A DNA stretch of 64,000 nucleotides. Source: CAWALV01 sp963782965 (GTDB lineage: Bacteria > Actinomycetota > Actinomycetes > Acidothermales > Acidothermaceae). The stretch spans positions 1,798,001 to 1,862,000 of the forward strand of contig CAWALV010000006.1 of the NCBI GenBank assembly GCA_963782965.1, given 5' to 3'. Position 1 is the first letter of the stretch. Every line of letters begins with the position of its first letter. The notes under the pieces were generated by a model that saw nothing but the letters and a program-made list of their open reading frames with translations, searched no databases and was not told the origin of the DNA. Made by a program: the position numbers and the translations under genes. Positions 8,291-15,598 of this stretch are shown here, in pieces.

Positions 8291-9162
8291 GCGAGATGAA
8301 CAACGCCGACAGATGCGGAGAACTGCTGCGCGACGCATTCGTCGCGCACGAGCACCTGGCACCGGACGCCGAGGTCGTGTACGCCGGCGCCAAGGCCCGG
8401 GCTCGCGCCTACCGGCGCCGTCGTCGGGCCGCGCAAGGAGCCGGCGGTGCGGTCCTCGGTGCGGGTGTCGTGGCGGCGGGCATCAACCTGCCCGGCTTGT
8501 TGCCGCAGTCGAACGGGCGCGCCGGCCTGACCATCTCGGCTGCGGCCGGCGGGCCTTCGCAAGCTGTGCCGTCGTCCCTTTCGCCCGCGCAGCAACAGGT
8601 TGCGTGGGACGCCTACTTCGCCGCGGGCTACGGCTACGACGACGCCGTCCAGCTCGGGAAGCTGTGGAACATGACGGCCGACCCGGGCACCATCAAAGCC
8701 GAGGCCGGACGCCGGCTGCTGGCGGGTCAGACCCTGCCGATCCAACCGCACCCGAACGCATCGGTGCCCGCCAGTAGCGTCGACCCCGCAGAGACCGCCG
8801 ACATCAACGCGTTCTTCGATGCCGGCTACACCTACAACGACGCCGTCCAACTGGCCCAGCTGTGGAGCACGGCCGACCCGTATCACGCCAAGATCGACGC
8901 GGGGCGCAAGCTACTCGCCGGCGTGCCTCTCCCGATCGCGCCGTCTGCGCCGTCGTCCGCGGCTTCGCAGCCATCGGCGAGTGCAACCGCCAGCGTCAGT
9001 GCCGCGGACCAAACCGACATCGACGCCTTCTACTCCGCGGGCTACACCTACGCCGACGCCGTGAAGCTGGCGCAGCTGTGGCACAGCACCGACCCTTACG
9101 GAGCCAAGATCACCGCAGGTCGCCAGCTGCTTGCCGGGCAAACGCTGCCGATCGCTCCCTGA
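8287..9162 (+). CDS. Membrane protein with three extracytoplasmic 45-residue repeats, coupled to a SigE-family sigma factor
   Basis: The 291-residue product has a cytoplasmic N-terminus (1-50) with helical ELLRDAFVAHEHLAPDAE, an Arg-rich stretch (ARAYRRRRR), one transmembrane helix (about 53-71), then a repeat domain. Three units (about 105-154, 170-219, 242-291) follow the pattern aGYtYxDAVxLAxLW....DPyxAKixAGrxLLAGxxLPIxP, separated by Ser/Ala/Pro linkers. There is no zinc anti-sigma (HxxxCxxC) motif. Overlap with the sigma gene (ATGA) and the N-in, C-out topology suggest a sensor or anti-sigma role; this is inference. The repeat may bind a wall component. A similarly built gene pair lies at 57443-59409. 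Confidence 0.75.
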   Translation: MSEMNNADRCGELLRDAFVAHEHLAPDAEVVYAGAKARARAYRRRRRAAQGAGGAVLGAGVVAAGINLPGLLPQSNGRAGLTISAAAGGPSQAVPSSLSPAQQQVAWDAYFAAGYGYDDAVQLGKLWNMTADPGTIKAEAGRRLLAGQTLPIQPHPNASVPASSVDPAETADINAFFDAGYTYNDAVQLAQLWSTADPYHAKIDAGRKLLAGVPLPIAPSAPSSAASQPSASATASVSAADQTDIDAFYSAGYTYADAVKLAQLWHSTDPYGAKITAGRQLLAGQTLPIAP

Positions 9163-9184
9163 TCCGACACCGACGATCCCCGTG

Positions 9185-10270
9185 ATGCCACAGCTGCAGC
9201 TGCGGACGGGCCTCGAGATCGAGTTGGTGGCACCGCGAGGGTCCAGCCGGCGGACCCTCGCGGAGGAGCTGGCTCGACGCTACGGCGGCGTGATCGCGCC
9301 TGTCTGGCACCACGACAGCGAGCCGTCTCTCGTGGCAGGGCTCGGTCGTTTCCTGCACCTCACGCAGGGCTTCGAGGTGAGGGGGGCGCGGGGCGAGCTG
9401 ATCTGCACGGTGGTTGACGACATCACACTGCTCGCCGACCTCGATCCGCACGCCCAGCCGGTGCCCGGTTGGTATCGCGTGCTCACCGACGATTCGCGAC
9501 TGCTCCACCTGCTCGCCGGACAGCTCGACCCGGGGGCCGACCTGCACGAGTGCCTCGTGCCTGCTGCCGCGCTGTGGCACGGCACCGTTCAACAGCACGG
9601 CCACGTATTCAAGCTGGACGACGTATCCGGCGCGACGATCGCGATGGCCGCACCGCAAGGCGGCGAGCGCGAAAGACCGTGCGAAGTCATCACTCCCCCG
9701 CTCTCCGCCGACCACGAGCCTTTCGTCGAGAGTCTGCTTGCGCCCGCGCGCGATCTCGGCTTTGCGGTACCGGTCGAGGCAGCGGTCCACCTGCACTACG
9801 ACGGTTCCTTGTTTCGATCGCCGCCGACGTTGAGCAACGTCGTCCGGCTGTTCGGCTGGTGGCGACCCGCACTGCACGAGCTGCTCGAGACCAATCCGGC
9901 CTGTCGCCGGCTCGCCGCTTTGCCGGCACCGCTGCTCGCCGCGGTCGAGGGTGATCCCACCGTCGAACAAATGCGCGATGCGGCCCGCGCGGGCGGGCTG
10001 ACGAAGTTCTACGACGTCAACCTCACCCAACTCTTCCTCGACGAGCCGGTGCGCGACACCCTCGAAGTGCGCATCCTGCCCGGCGCCATCCACACCGCCG
10101 ACATCGTGCGGCGCGCCGCTCTCGTCGAGCAACTCCTTCGGCGTTGCCTCGATCCGCAGCCGCTCCCGACTCCGTCCGCGCAAGGCGGTGCCGGGGTCGA
10201 CGAACTGGTTCGGCTGACCGCCGGACCACCGGTGACGAGCGCCGCGCCCGCACCCACACAGGTCCGGTAG
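9185..10270 (+). CDS. Amidoligase-family enzyme (putative peptide or amide-bond ligase)
   Basis: The 361-residue protein shows the layout of the amidoligase family (PF12224), a glutamine-synthetase/glutamate-cysteine-ligase fold that joins amino groups to carboxylates using ATP. Visible hallmarks are the opening strand RTGLEIELVAP, VHLHYDGSLF in the centre, and the closing core KFYDVNLTQL plus DTLEVRILPG. Amidoligases often occur with transferase or cyclotransferase partners, but here the neighbours are the sigma/repeat-protein pair upstream (22 bp gap) and a riboswitch-controlled exchanger downstream. The ATG at 9185 has no strong SD; the in-frame GTG immediately before it is an alternative. 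Whether it belongs to the sigma operon is unproven but spacing allows it. The substrate is unknown. Confidence 0.78.
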   Translation: MPQLQLRTGLEIELVAPRGSSRRTLAEELARRYGGVIAPVWHHDSEPSLVAGLGRFLHLTQGFEVRGARGELICTVVDDITLLADLDPHAQPVPGWYRVLTDDSRLLHLLAGQLDPGADLHECLVPAAALWHGTVQQHGHVFKLDDVSGATIAMAAPQGGERERPCEVITPPLSADHEPFVESLLAPARDLGFAVPVEAAVHLHYDGSLFRSPPTLSNVVRLFGWWRPALHELLETNPACRRLAALPAPLLAAVEGDPTVEQMRDAARAGGLTKFYDVNLTQLFLDEPVRDTLEVRILPGAIHTADIVRRAALVEQLLRRCLDPQPLPTPSAQGGAGVDELVRLTAGPPVTSAAPAPTQVR

Positions 10271-10274
10271 GCTC

Positions 10275-10390
10275 GGCCCCGAAGGGGAGTAGGTCAGGCC
10301 TCGCGAGAGGCCGAGGAGAGATCGTCATCACGGCCCTGTGGGGCCCGGTCCTCCGCCCCGGCTACGGCCGGAGCGACCAAGACCTTCGGT
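10275..10390 (+). promoter_or_regulatory. yybP-ykoY (manganese-sensing) riboswitch
   Basis: The leader of the exchanger gene carries the two hallmark ends of this RNA: GAAGGGGAGTAG at 10281-10292 and GCGACCAAGACCTTC at about 10372-10386. Between them are a GC-rich hairpin (GGCCTCGCGAGAGGCC, about 10297-10312) and a second paired arm. The spacing and the association with a CaCA-type exchanger match the yybP-ykoY class, which binds Mn2+ and usually turns on exporters. A strong hairpin follows, placed as an expression platform. A covariance-model search was not possible. Confidence 0.82.
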
Positions 10391-10407
10391 CGACGCATGA
10401 TTCGTGC

Positions 10408-10443
10408 GCTCGACCGGGGTCGTGCGAACTCCCCCGGTCGAGC
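10408..10443 (+). terminator. Hairpin downstream of the riboswitch aptamer (expression platform candidate)
   Basis: GCTCGACCGGGG and CCCCGGTCGAGC pair perfectly over 12 bp with a 12-nt loop, 20 nt before the exchanger start and just ahead of its SD (GAAGGG, about 10450). There is no U-run, so it may act on translation or as an intrinsic terminator without a U-tract. Confidence 0.6.
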
Positions 10444-10462
10444 CTTACCGAAGGGCCGGCTG

Positions 10463-12208
10463 ATGTCGCACTCCTTGGCGCGCAAGCTCAGCGCCGTCTC
10501 CGTTGTCGGCGTGATCGCCGTGATTGTCCGCGCGACAGGCGCCCACAGCCCCGCGCCGGTCGCGCTGCTGGTGTTCGGTGCCGCGATTCTCGCCGCATCG
10601 TTCCTGCTCGCGTGGGCGGCCGAAGCGGCACAGGTCGACATCTCCGGTGGGCTGGCCATCGCGATCCTGGCCCTGATCGCGGTTCTTCCGGAGTACGCGA
10701 TCGACATCTACTTCGCTTACACCGCCGGCCATCGCCCTGAGTTCGCGTCGTACGCCGCGGCGAACATGACCGGCTCCAACCGACTGCTGCTCGGAGTCGG
10801 CTGGCCGCTTGTGGCGTTCGTGGCATTGCGTGCATTGTCGCGGCAACGCGACGGGGTGCCGACGTCGCGGCAACGCGACGGGGTGCCGACGTCGCGGCGA
10901 CGCGACGGGGTGCCGACGTCGCGGCGACGCGACGGGGTGCCGACGTCGCGGCGGGATCGCCGCCCGGTGCGCGAGCTGGTACTCGATCCGCAACGGCGGA
11001 TCGAACTGGCGTTCCTCGGGGTCGCGGGCGTGCTCGCGTTCGTGATGCCGGCGTCCGCGCAGATACACGTTGCGCTCGGGGCTTTGCTGCTCGCGCTGTT
11101 CGCCGCCTACCTGTGGCGAGTTTCCCGCGGCGGCGTGACGGAGCCCGAACTGATCGGGACGCCGGCACGCATCGCGGAACTACCCCGACGCCGCAGGCGC
11201 TGGACGGTCGCCTCGTTGTTCGTGGTTGCCGCCGTCCTCGTGGTGGCGTCGGCCGAACCATTCGCGAACGCGCTCATCGACACCGGCAGCCAGTTCGGCA
11301 TCGACCGGTTTCTCCTCGTGCAGTGGCTCGCGCCGATCGCATCCGAGGCGCCGGAGTTCGTCGTCGCTTTCCTGCTGGCCCGGCGCGGAAACAGCGACGA
11401 CGCCCTTGGCACGCTGCTCTCGAGCAAGGTGAACCAGTGGACGCTGCTCGTCGGCAGCTTGCCATTCGCCTACTGGCTGGGAGGCGGCGGAGTCGCGCTG
11501 CACCTCGACGCGCGCCAGGTCGAGGAAGTGCTGCTCACCGCGACGCAGACTGCGCTCGGCCTCGCGGTATTGGTGCGGCTGCGGTTCCACCGCCGGGCGG
11601 CCGTCGCACTGTTGGCGTTGTTCGCGGTGCAGCTCGCACTGCCAGGCACGACCGCCCGCCTGGTCATCTCGGCGGTGTACGCGGTCCTCGCCGTCGCAGA
11701 ATTCGTCCGCAACCGGAAAGCATTGGCCGCAGTAGTCGCAGGAGTCGCGGCAGTCGCCAGGCATCGCCCGCCGCAAGGGTGGGCCGGTCCGGCTCGACTG
11801 GCGCGGCGTGCCGGCGTCACGATCGTCGGCGTGGCGCTGCTGGGCACCGGCGTCGTGATGCTCGTCGCGCCAGGTCCGGGCCTGGTTGTCATCGCCGTGT
11901 CGCTGCTCGTTCTGGGCACCGAGTACGAGTGGGCGCGGCACCGCTACGAGAGCACCCGGCACCGCGCGGAAGAACTCGCTGAGCGCGCCGTCGCACGGCC
12001 GTGGTCCTTCGCCCTCAGCGCCCTGTTCGGGGCCGCCATGATCGCGCTCGGGGTCGCACTGATCGTCGTCGACGAGCTGCCCGGATCGGGAATCGCCTCC
12101 GGGGTCAGCGTCGGGCTCGGAGGTACGGTCGTCCTCGCCTCACTCGGCTATGCGCTCGTGCACTCGCGCCGACGACGCCGCGCTGATTCCGGCGCGGGTG
12201 TCAGTTGA
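10463..12208 (+). CDS. Ca2+/Na+ exchanger-like (CaCA) transporter fused to a C-terminal PGPGW-type membrane domain
   Basis: The 581-residue membrane protein has two homologous halves of about five helices. The alpha repeats carry acidic signatures: IAVLPEYAIDIYFAY in the first half and APIASEAPEFVVAFLLAR in the second, as in CaCA cation exchangers. After the exchanger, about residues 455-580 hold a further domain with VMLVAPGPGLVVIAVSLLVLGTEYEWA, the PGPGW transmembrane family. The cytoplasmic loop between the halves (about 126-161) is a four-copy SRQRDGVPT tandem repeat. The ATG at 10463 has AAGGG 7 nt upstream. The Mn2+-type riboswitch in its leader suggests a role in manganese (or calcium) export; transported ions are inferred. 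Confidence 0.85.
   Translation: MSHSLARKLSAVSVVGVIAVIVRATGAHSPAPVALLVFGAAILAASFLLAWAAEAAQVDISGGLAIAILALIAVLPEYAIDIYFAYTAGHRPEFASYAAANMTGSNRLLLGVGWPLVAFVALRALSRQRDGVPTSRQRDGVPTSRRRDGVPTSRRRDGVPTSRRDRRPVRELVLDPQRRIELAFLGVAGVLAFVMPASAQIHVALGALLLALFAAYLWRVSRGGVTEPELIGTPARIAELPRRRRRWTVASLFVVAAVLVVASAEPFANALIDTGSQFGIDRFLLVQWLAPIASEAPEFVVAFLLARRGNSDDALGTLLSSKVNQWTLLVGSLPFAYWLGGGGVALHLDARQVEEVLLTATQTALGLAVLVRLRFHRRAAVALLALFAVQLALPGTTARLVISAVYAVLAVAEFVRNRKALAAVVAGVAAVARHRPPQGWAGPARLARRAGVTIVGVALLGTGVVMLVAPGPGLVVIAVSLLVLGTEYEWARHRYESTRHRAEELAERAVARPWSFALSALFGAAMIALGVALIVVDELPGSGIASGVSVGLGGTVVLASLGYALVHSRRRRRADSGAGVS
10838..10945 (+). repeat. 27-bp tandem repeat, four copies, inside the exchanger gene
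   Basis: Four 27-bp units begin TCGCGGCAACGCGACGG and end GGTGCCGACG; copies 3 and 4 differ from 1 and 2 by A to G at unit position 8. A partial fifth unit follows at 10946. The period equals nine codons (SRQRDGVPT or SRRRDGVPT), so copy-number change would keep the frame. It encodes a basic cytoplasmic loop. Confidence 0.95.
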
Positions 12209-13409
12209 ATCGGACGACGTGGATGACACCGCCGTCTTCTGCGACCACCGCCGGGTACGGGCCGACGAGCGTGCCGGGCTGAACCGAGACGCCCGACGGT
12301 TGCGGCCCGGTTCCGAGATCGAACCTGCTGAGGCATGCTTGCGAGCCCGCACACGTGTCGCTCTCGAAACTCAGCACCAGCAACGCATTCGGCGTCACGG
12401 CGAGTTGGTAGCCGGCGCCGTATGGCGTGACCTGCGTCGGGCCCGACAACGTCTGCGCCGAATACACCGACAGCACAGCATCAAGACCCTGGCCGGCATC
12501 GTGATGCACGAGCACCCGTTCGCCGTCGACGGCATCGACCTGGATCGCGGCCGAGCCGGAGAGTTCGAGATTGACCGCGTCGTTCACCGGCGCACTCTTC
12601 GTCGTCCCGGCATCGGTCTGTTCGACCAGCGTCTTGCTGCTCACGACGTAGTAGAGACCCGTCGGGCCACCGGCGATCGCGGTCGAGTTCGGCACAGAAA
12701 GCTGTCGCAGCAGCGCCGATGCGGACGGATCGATTTCGACGAGGGTCTCAGGGGTCGGGCTGGGATCGGTGCCCTGCGGCCCTATCGCGGCCCACAGCCG
12801 TCGACCCGTGACGGCGATCTGTCTGACCACACCCTTGCCTGCGGGTAATGCCCACTGCCGGGCAAGGTCTCCGGTCTGGCGCGAGTACGCGAGGAGCTGC
12901 TCCCCGCATGCGACGTACAGGTACGCCGTGTCGACCGCGAGCGCGTCGACACCCGCCGGTGCGTGTTCGGCGACGCCGGCGTTCCCCGCGGGCTCCACCA
13001 CCCAGACCACTGTCTCGCCAGGCGCAGTCACGAACACCGCGCCGTTCGACCCCTCGGCCGCGAGTACCAGTCCGGTCGACGCCTGCCGGACGACGACATC
13101 GGCGAACACGTGCAGCGCGCCACTTGCGCCCGGCACCGGCAGAACGCCGGGGCTCGGCGTCGCGGTAGGCGAGGGACTCGCGGACGGCGACGAGGCCGAC
13201 GCCGCGCCGGACGCGGACGGCGGCGTCGGGCCACCGCCCGACGAAGATGGGCTTTGCGAGGCGGCATCGTTGCTCGGCGTCTGGGCGGAGGCTGCCCCGT
13301 CGCCCCCATGGCCGCTGTGGGTGCCCTGGCACGCGCTGAGGGACGCGATGGCAAGAGCCGCAGCACCAACCGTGAGCGCCGTCGTACGAACACCGCGTCG
13401 AACGCGCAT
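12201..13409 (-). CDS. Secreted lipoprotein with predicted beta-propeller domain
   Basis: The 402-residue product has a lipoprotein signal (positively charged MRVRRGVR, a hydrophobic core, and LSACQ with Cys27), a Ser/Pro/Ala linker to about residue 90, then a 310-residue domain of repeated beta segments (VDALAVDTAYLYVACGEQLL, RQIAVTGRRLWAAIG, TAIAGGPTGLYYVVSS, YQLAVTPNALLVLSF) typical of a propeller. GAGAGG precedes the ATG by 6 nt. The 3' end overlaps the convergent exchanger gene by 8 bp. Likely anchored outside the membrane; ligand unknown. Confidence 0.78.
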   Translation of the reverse strand: MRVRRGVRTTALTVGAAALAIASLSACQGTHSGHGGDGAASAQTPSNDAASQSPSSSGGGPTPPSASGAASASSPSASPSPTATPSPGVLPVPGASGALHVFADVVVRQASTGLVLAAEGSNGAVFVTAPGETVVWVVEPAGNAGVAEHAPAGVDALAVDTAYLYVACGEQLLAYSRQTGDLARQWALPAGKGVVRQIAVTGRRLWAAIGPQGTDPSPTPETLVEIDPSASALLRQLSVPNSTAIAGGPTGLYYVVSSKTLVEQTDAGTTKSAPVNDAVNLELSGSAAIQVDAVDGERVLVHHDAGQGLDAVLSVYSAQTLSGPTQVTPYGAGYQLAVTPNALLVLSFESDTCAGSQACLSRFDLGTGPQPSGVSVQPGTLVGPYPAVVAEDGGVIHVVRFN

Positions 13410-13446
13410 GGTGGGCCTCTCTGTATCGCCGACGTGCGCGATGAAT

Positions 13447-14067
13447 CTACCGAACGAACGAGAACAATCGGTCGGGCAGCGCGCTTACGCGAGCACTGGA
13501 AGTGAGGCGGTTGACACCGACGCCGTAGCCGACGGCTTCCTGGTCGAAGGCGATCTCACTGAAACCGGCATCTTCGAACCATCGCCGGATCTGCGGTCGC
13601 ACGTCGTGGTCGCCGTGCGATCCACGGGTCCAGATGACCACACCGTTCGGGCTCAACATGCTCGGTACGGCACGGACAGTGCCCAGGATGTCCTCGTCGG
13701 AGACGTTGCCGAAGATGCCGCACAGCATCAACAAATCCACCGGAAGCACCGACGACCACGTCTGCGAAGACCCGGCGTCGCCGACCATCACGGTGATCGC
13801 GACGGCGGCGTCGGAGGCGCGCTGTCGAGCGCGGGCGGCCAGCGCCTCGTCGAGTTCGACCAGCACGGCCTCCGGCCGATCCTGCGGTGGGCGATCGGCG
13901 AGCAGCGGGATGACGTCGCGCCCGTCGCCGGCGCACAAGCTCAAGACCCGCTTGATGGCGCCGGTGGAGAGCAGATCGCGGAGTCGGCCTTGTACGACGT
14001 CCAGCCGACGCGACATGGACGACGCCGGGTCGAGGTACTGCTCATGCCACTCGTGCCAGTCAGCCAC
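13447..14067 (-). CDS. Class I SAM-dependent methyltransferase
   Basis: The 206-residue protein has the Rossmann methyltransferase motifs: motif I VLSLCAGDGRDVIPLL (about 40-55), an acidic residue ending strand 2 (VLVELDEALAARA), and motif IV-like VDLLMLCGIFGNVSDEDI. It is close in length to a bare methyltransferase fold with no additional domain. It lies in tandem behind the lipoprotein gene on the minus strand (37 bp gap). The substrate is not predictable; the WHEWHEQYLDPASSMSRRL opening recalls small-molecule methyltransferases. Confidence 0.8.
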   Translation of the reverse strand: MADWHEWHEQYLDPASSMSRRLDVVQGRLRDLLSTGAIKRVLSLCAGDGRDVIPLLADRPPQDRPEAVLVELDEALAARARQRASDAAVAITVMVGDAGSSQTWSSVLPVDLLMLCGIFGNVSDEDILGTVRAVPSMLSPNGVVIWTRGSHGDHDVRPQIRRWFEDAGFSEIAFDQEAVGYGVGVNRLTSSARVSALPDRLFSFVR

Positions 14068-14160
14068 GGGTTGCCATTATGCCCGGATGTGGAGCACCGC
14101 CCGGCGCCGGCACGTTATTCGTTCGCAGCCCATGGAGTCGGCGTAGCGCGAGGTCCTACC

Positions 14161-15003
14161 GTGTGCGGTGTGTATTTCGTCGGCGTCGACTTGGCGTGGG
14201 GTGACAACCAGCGGACCGGCCTGTGTGCGCTGACTGCCAACGGCGTCGTTGCCTCGACGCGGCTGCGCTCGCTGAACGACATCGCCGCCTGGATCCAGCC
14301 CTACCTGGACGGCGACGTGCTGGTCGCCATCGACGCGCCCCTGATCGTGCGCAACCCCACCGGACGCCGCGACTGCGAGGCGCTGCTCGGCCGCTGCTTC
14401 GCCCGCCACGAGGCCGGTGCGCATCCGGCCAACCTGAGCCGGCCGCACTTCGCCGATGGAGGCCGCGGGGCCGCGCTGGTGAAGCAGCTCGGCCTCACCA
14501 CCGACCCGCATTTCCTGCCCCGGCAAAGCGTTCGCCGCGCGCTGGAGGTCTACCCGCACACCGCGCTGGTCGCGCTGTTCGGGCTTGACCGCAGCCTGAA
14601 GTACAAGGCCAAGACCGGGCGCACCACTGCCTCGCGGCAGGCCGTCTTCGCCTCCGCCGTCGCCTTGCTCGAATCTCTCGCTACCCGGAAGCCGGCGCTC
14701 GACCTGTCCGGTTCGCCGCCCTGGCAGGCGTTGCGTACCGAGATCTCTACTGCGACAACCGGGAGTGCCCTCGACGCGGCCGAGGACGAGTTCGACGCCT
14801 ACATCTGCGCCTACATCGCGCACTACTACTGGACGCACGGGGAAAGTCGCTGCCGCGTGATCGGCGACAACGACACGGGCTACATCCTCACCCCCGTCAC
14901 GGCCGAACAGGCAGCATGCCTCGACGCGCTCAGCGCCCCGCAGTCGGGCACCAGCACGCCGTCGTCGCGTCGTCATCTCGAAAGCGACCAGCCGGCTCCG
15001 TAA
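14161..15003 (+). CDS. DUF429-family protein (predicted RNase H-fold nuclease)
   Basis: The 280-residue product has the DUF429 pattern: an initial strand with Asp (VYFVGVDLAWGD), IDAPLIV with a second Asp, YPHTALVALFGL, LKYKAK, and a final DEFDAYICAYIAHYYW. These acidic positions match an RNase H-like active site; activity is unproven for the family. GTG at 14161 has GAGG 7 nt upstream; a second GTG three codons later is possible. A PIN-domain gene starts 9 bp after its stop, so the two are probably cotranscribed. Confidence 0.78.
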   Translation: MCGVYFVGVDLAWGDNQRTGLCALTANGVVASTRLRSLNDIAAWIQPYLDGDVLVAIDAPLIVRNPTGRRDCEALLGRCFARHEAGAHPANLSRPHFADGGRGAALVKQLGLTTDPHFLPRQSVRRALEVYPHTALVALFGLDRSLKYKAKTGRTTASRQAVFASAVALLESLATRKPALDLSGSPPWQALRTEISTATTGSALDAAEDEFDAYICAYIAHYYWTHGESRCRVIGDNDTGYILTPVTAEQAACLDALSAPQSGTSTPSSRRHLESDQPAP

Positions 15004-15012
15004 GCTGCTGCG

Positions 15013-15417
15013 ATGGCGCGCTACGTGATCGATGCACCGACATTGCTGCACCTCGTCGACCGCGGCCTTCGGATCGCTCCCGACCATCAACTGGTGGCAC
15101 CGAATTCGATTCGCTCCGAAGCGATGGAGTTGTTGTTGCACGATGTCGTCGCGGGCGAGCGCGAAGAGTCGTCAGCTTTGGAGCTGCACGAGCGGATGAC
15201 CGAAACGAAGATCCGCGTTCTCGGTGATCGAGTCTCTCGTCGCACTGCGTGGAAGATCGCGCGGCGATACGGTTGGGAGTCTCTGCGCGACGCCGAGTAC
15301 CTGGCTGTTGCCCAACTGCAGGCCGATGCTCTGGTGACGGTCGACGCCGACTTGGCCGCCAAGGCAGCAGGCGTCGTCCCCGTCGTCCCACTTCGAGAAG
15401 TGCTCGGCGACACATAG
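15013..15417 (+). CDS. PIN-domain ribonuclease, VapC-like, without visible antitoxin
   Basis: The 134-residue protein carries PIN acidic residues in order: Asp7 (YVIDAPTLLHLV), Glu near residue 36 (SIRSEAMELL), Asp in LRDAEYLAVAQ and the closing ADALVTVDADLA. VapC toxins are Mg2+-dependent RNases usually encoded just after a small VapB antitoxin. Here the upstream partner is a DUF429 gene and no short antitoxin ORF is seen, so it may be an orphan or a housekeeping PIN protein. There is no SD before the ATG, suggesting coupling to DUF429. Confidence 0.78.
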   Translation: MARYVIDAPTLLHLVDRGLRIAPDHQLVAPNSIRSEAMELLLHDVVAGEREESSALELHERMTETKIRVLGDRVSRRTAWKIARRYGWESLRDAEYLAVAQLQADALVTVDADLAAKAAGVVPVVPLREVLGDT

Positions 15418-15598
15418 CTCGACGCGTCGACGGCGTCGCGCTGCTCGAGCGGGGCGGTGATCACGCAATCCTTCACGTCGTCGGTGCAACCGACTCGCCG
15501 ACCAGGAACGTCCTCGGTATCGAGAGGCAGCACAAGGGGCGACGGCAACGGTCGGCCGCCAGAATGAGACAGGTGACAGTCGTGAAAGCGCGAGCCGT

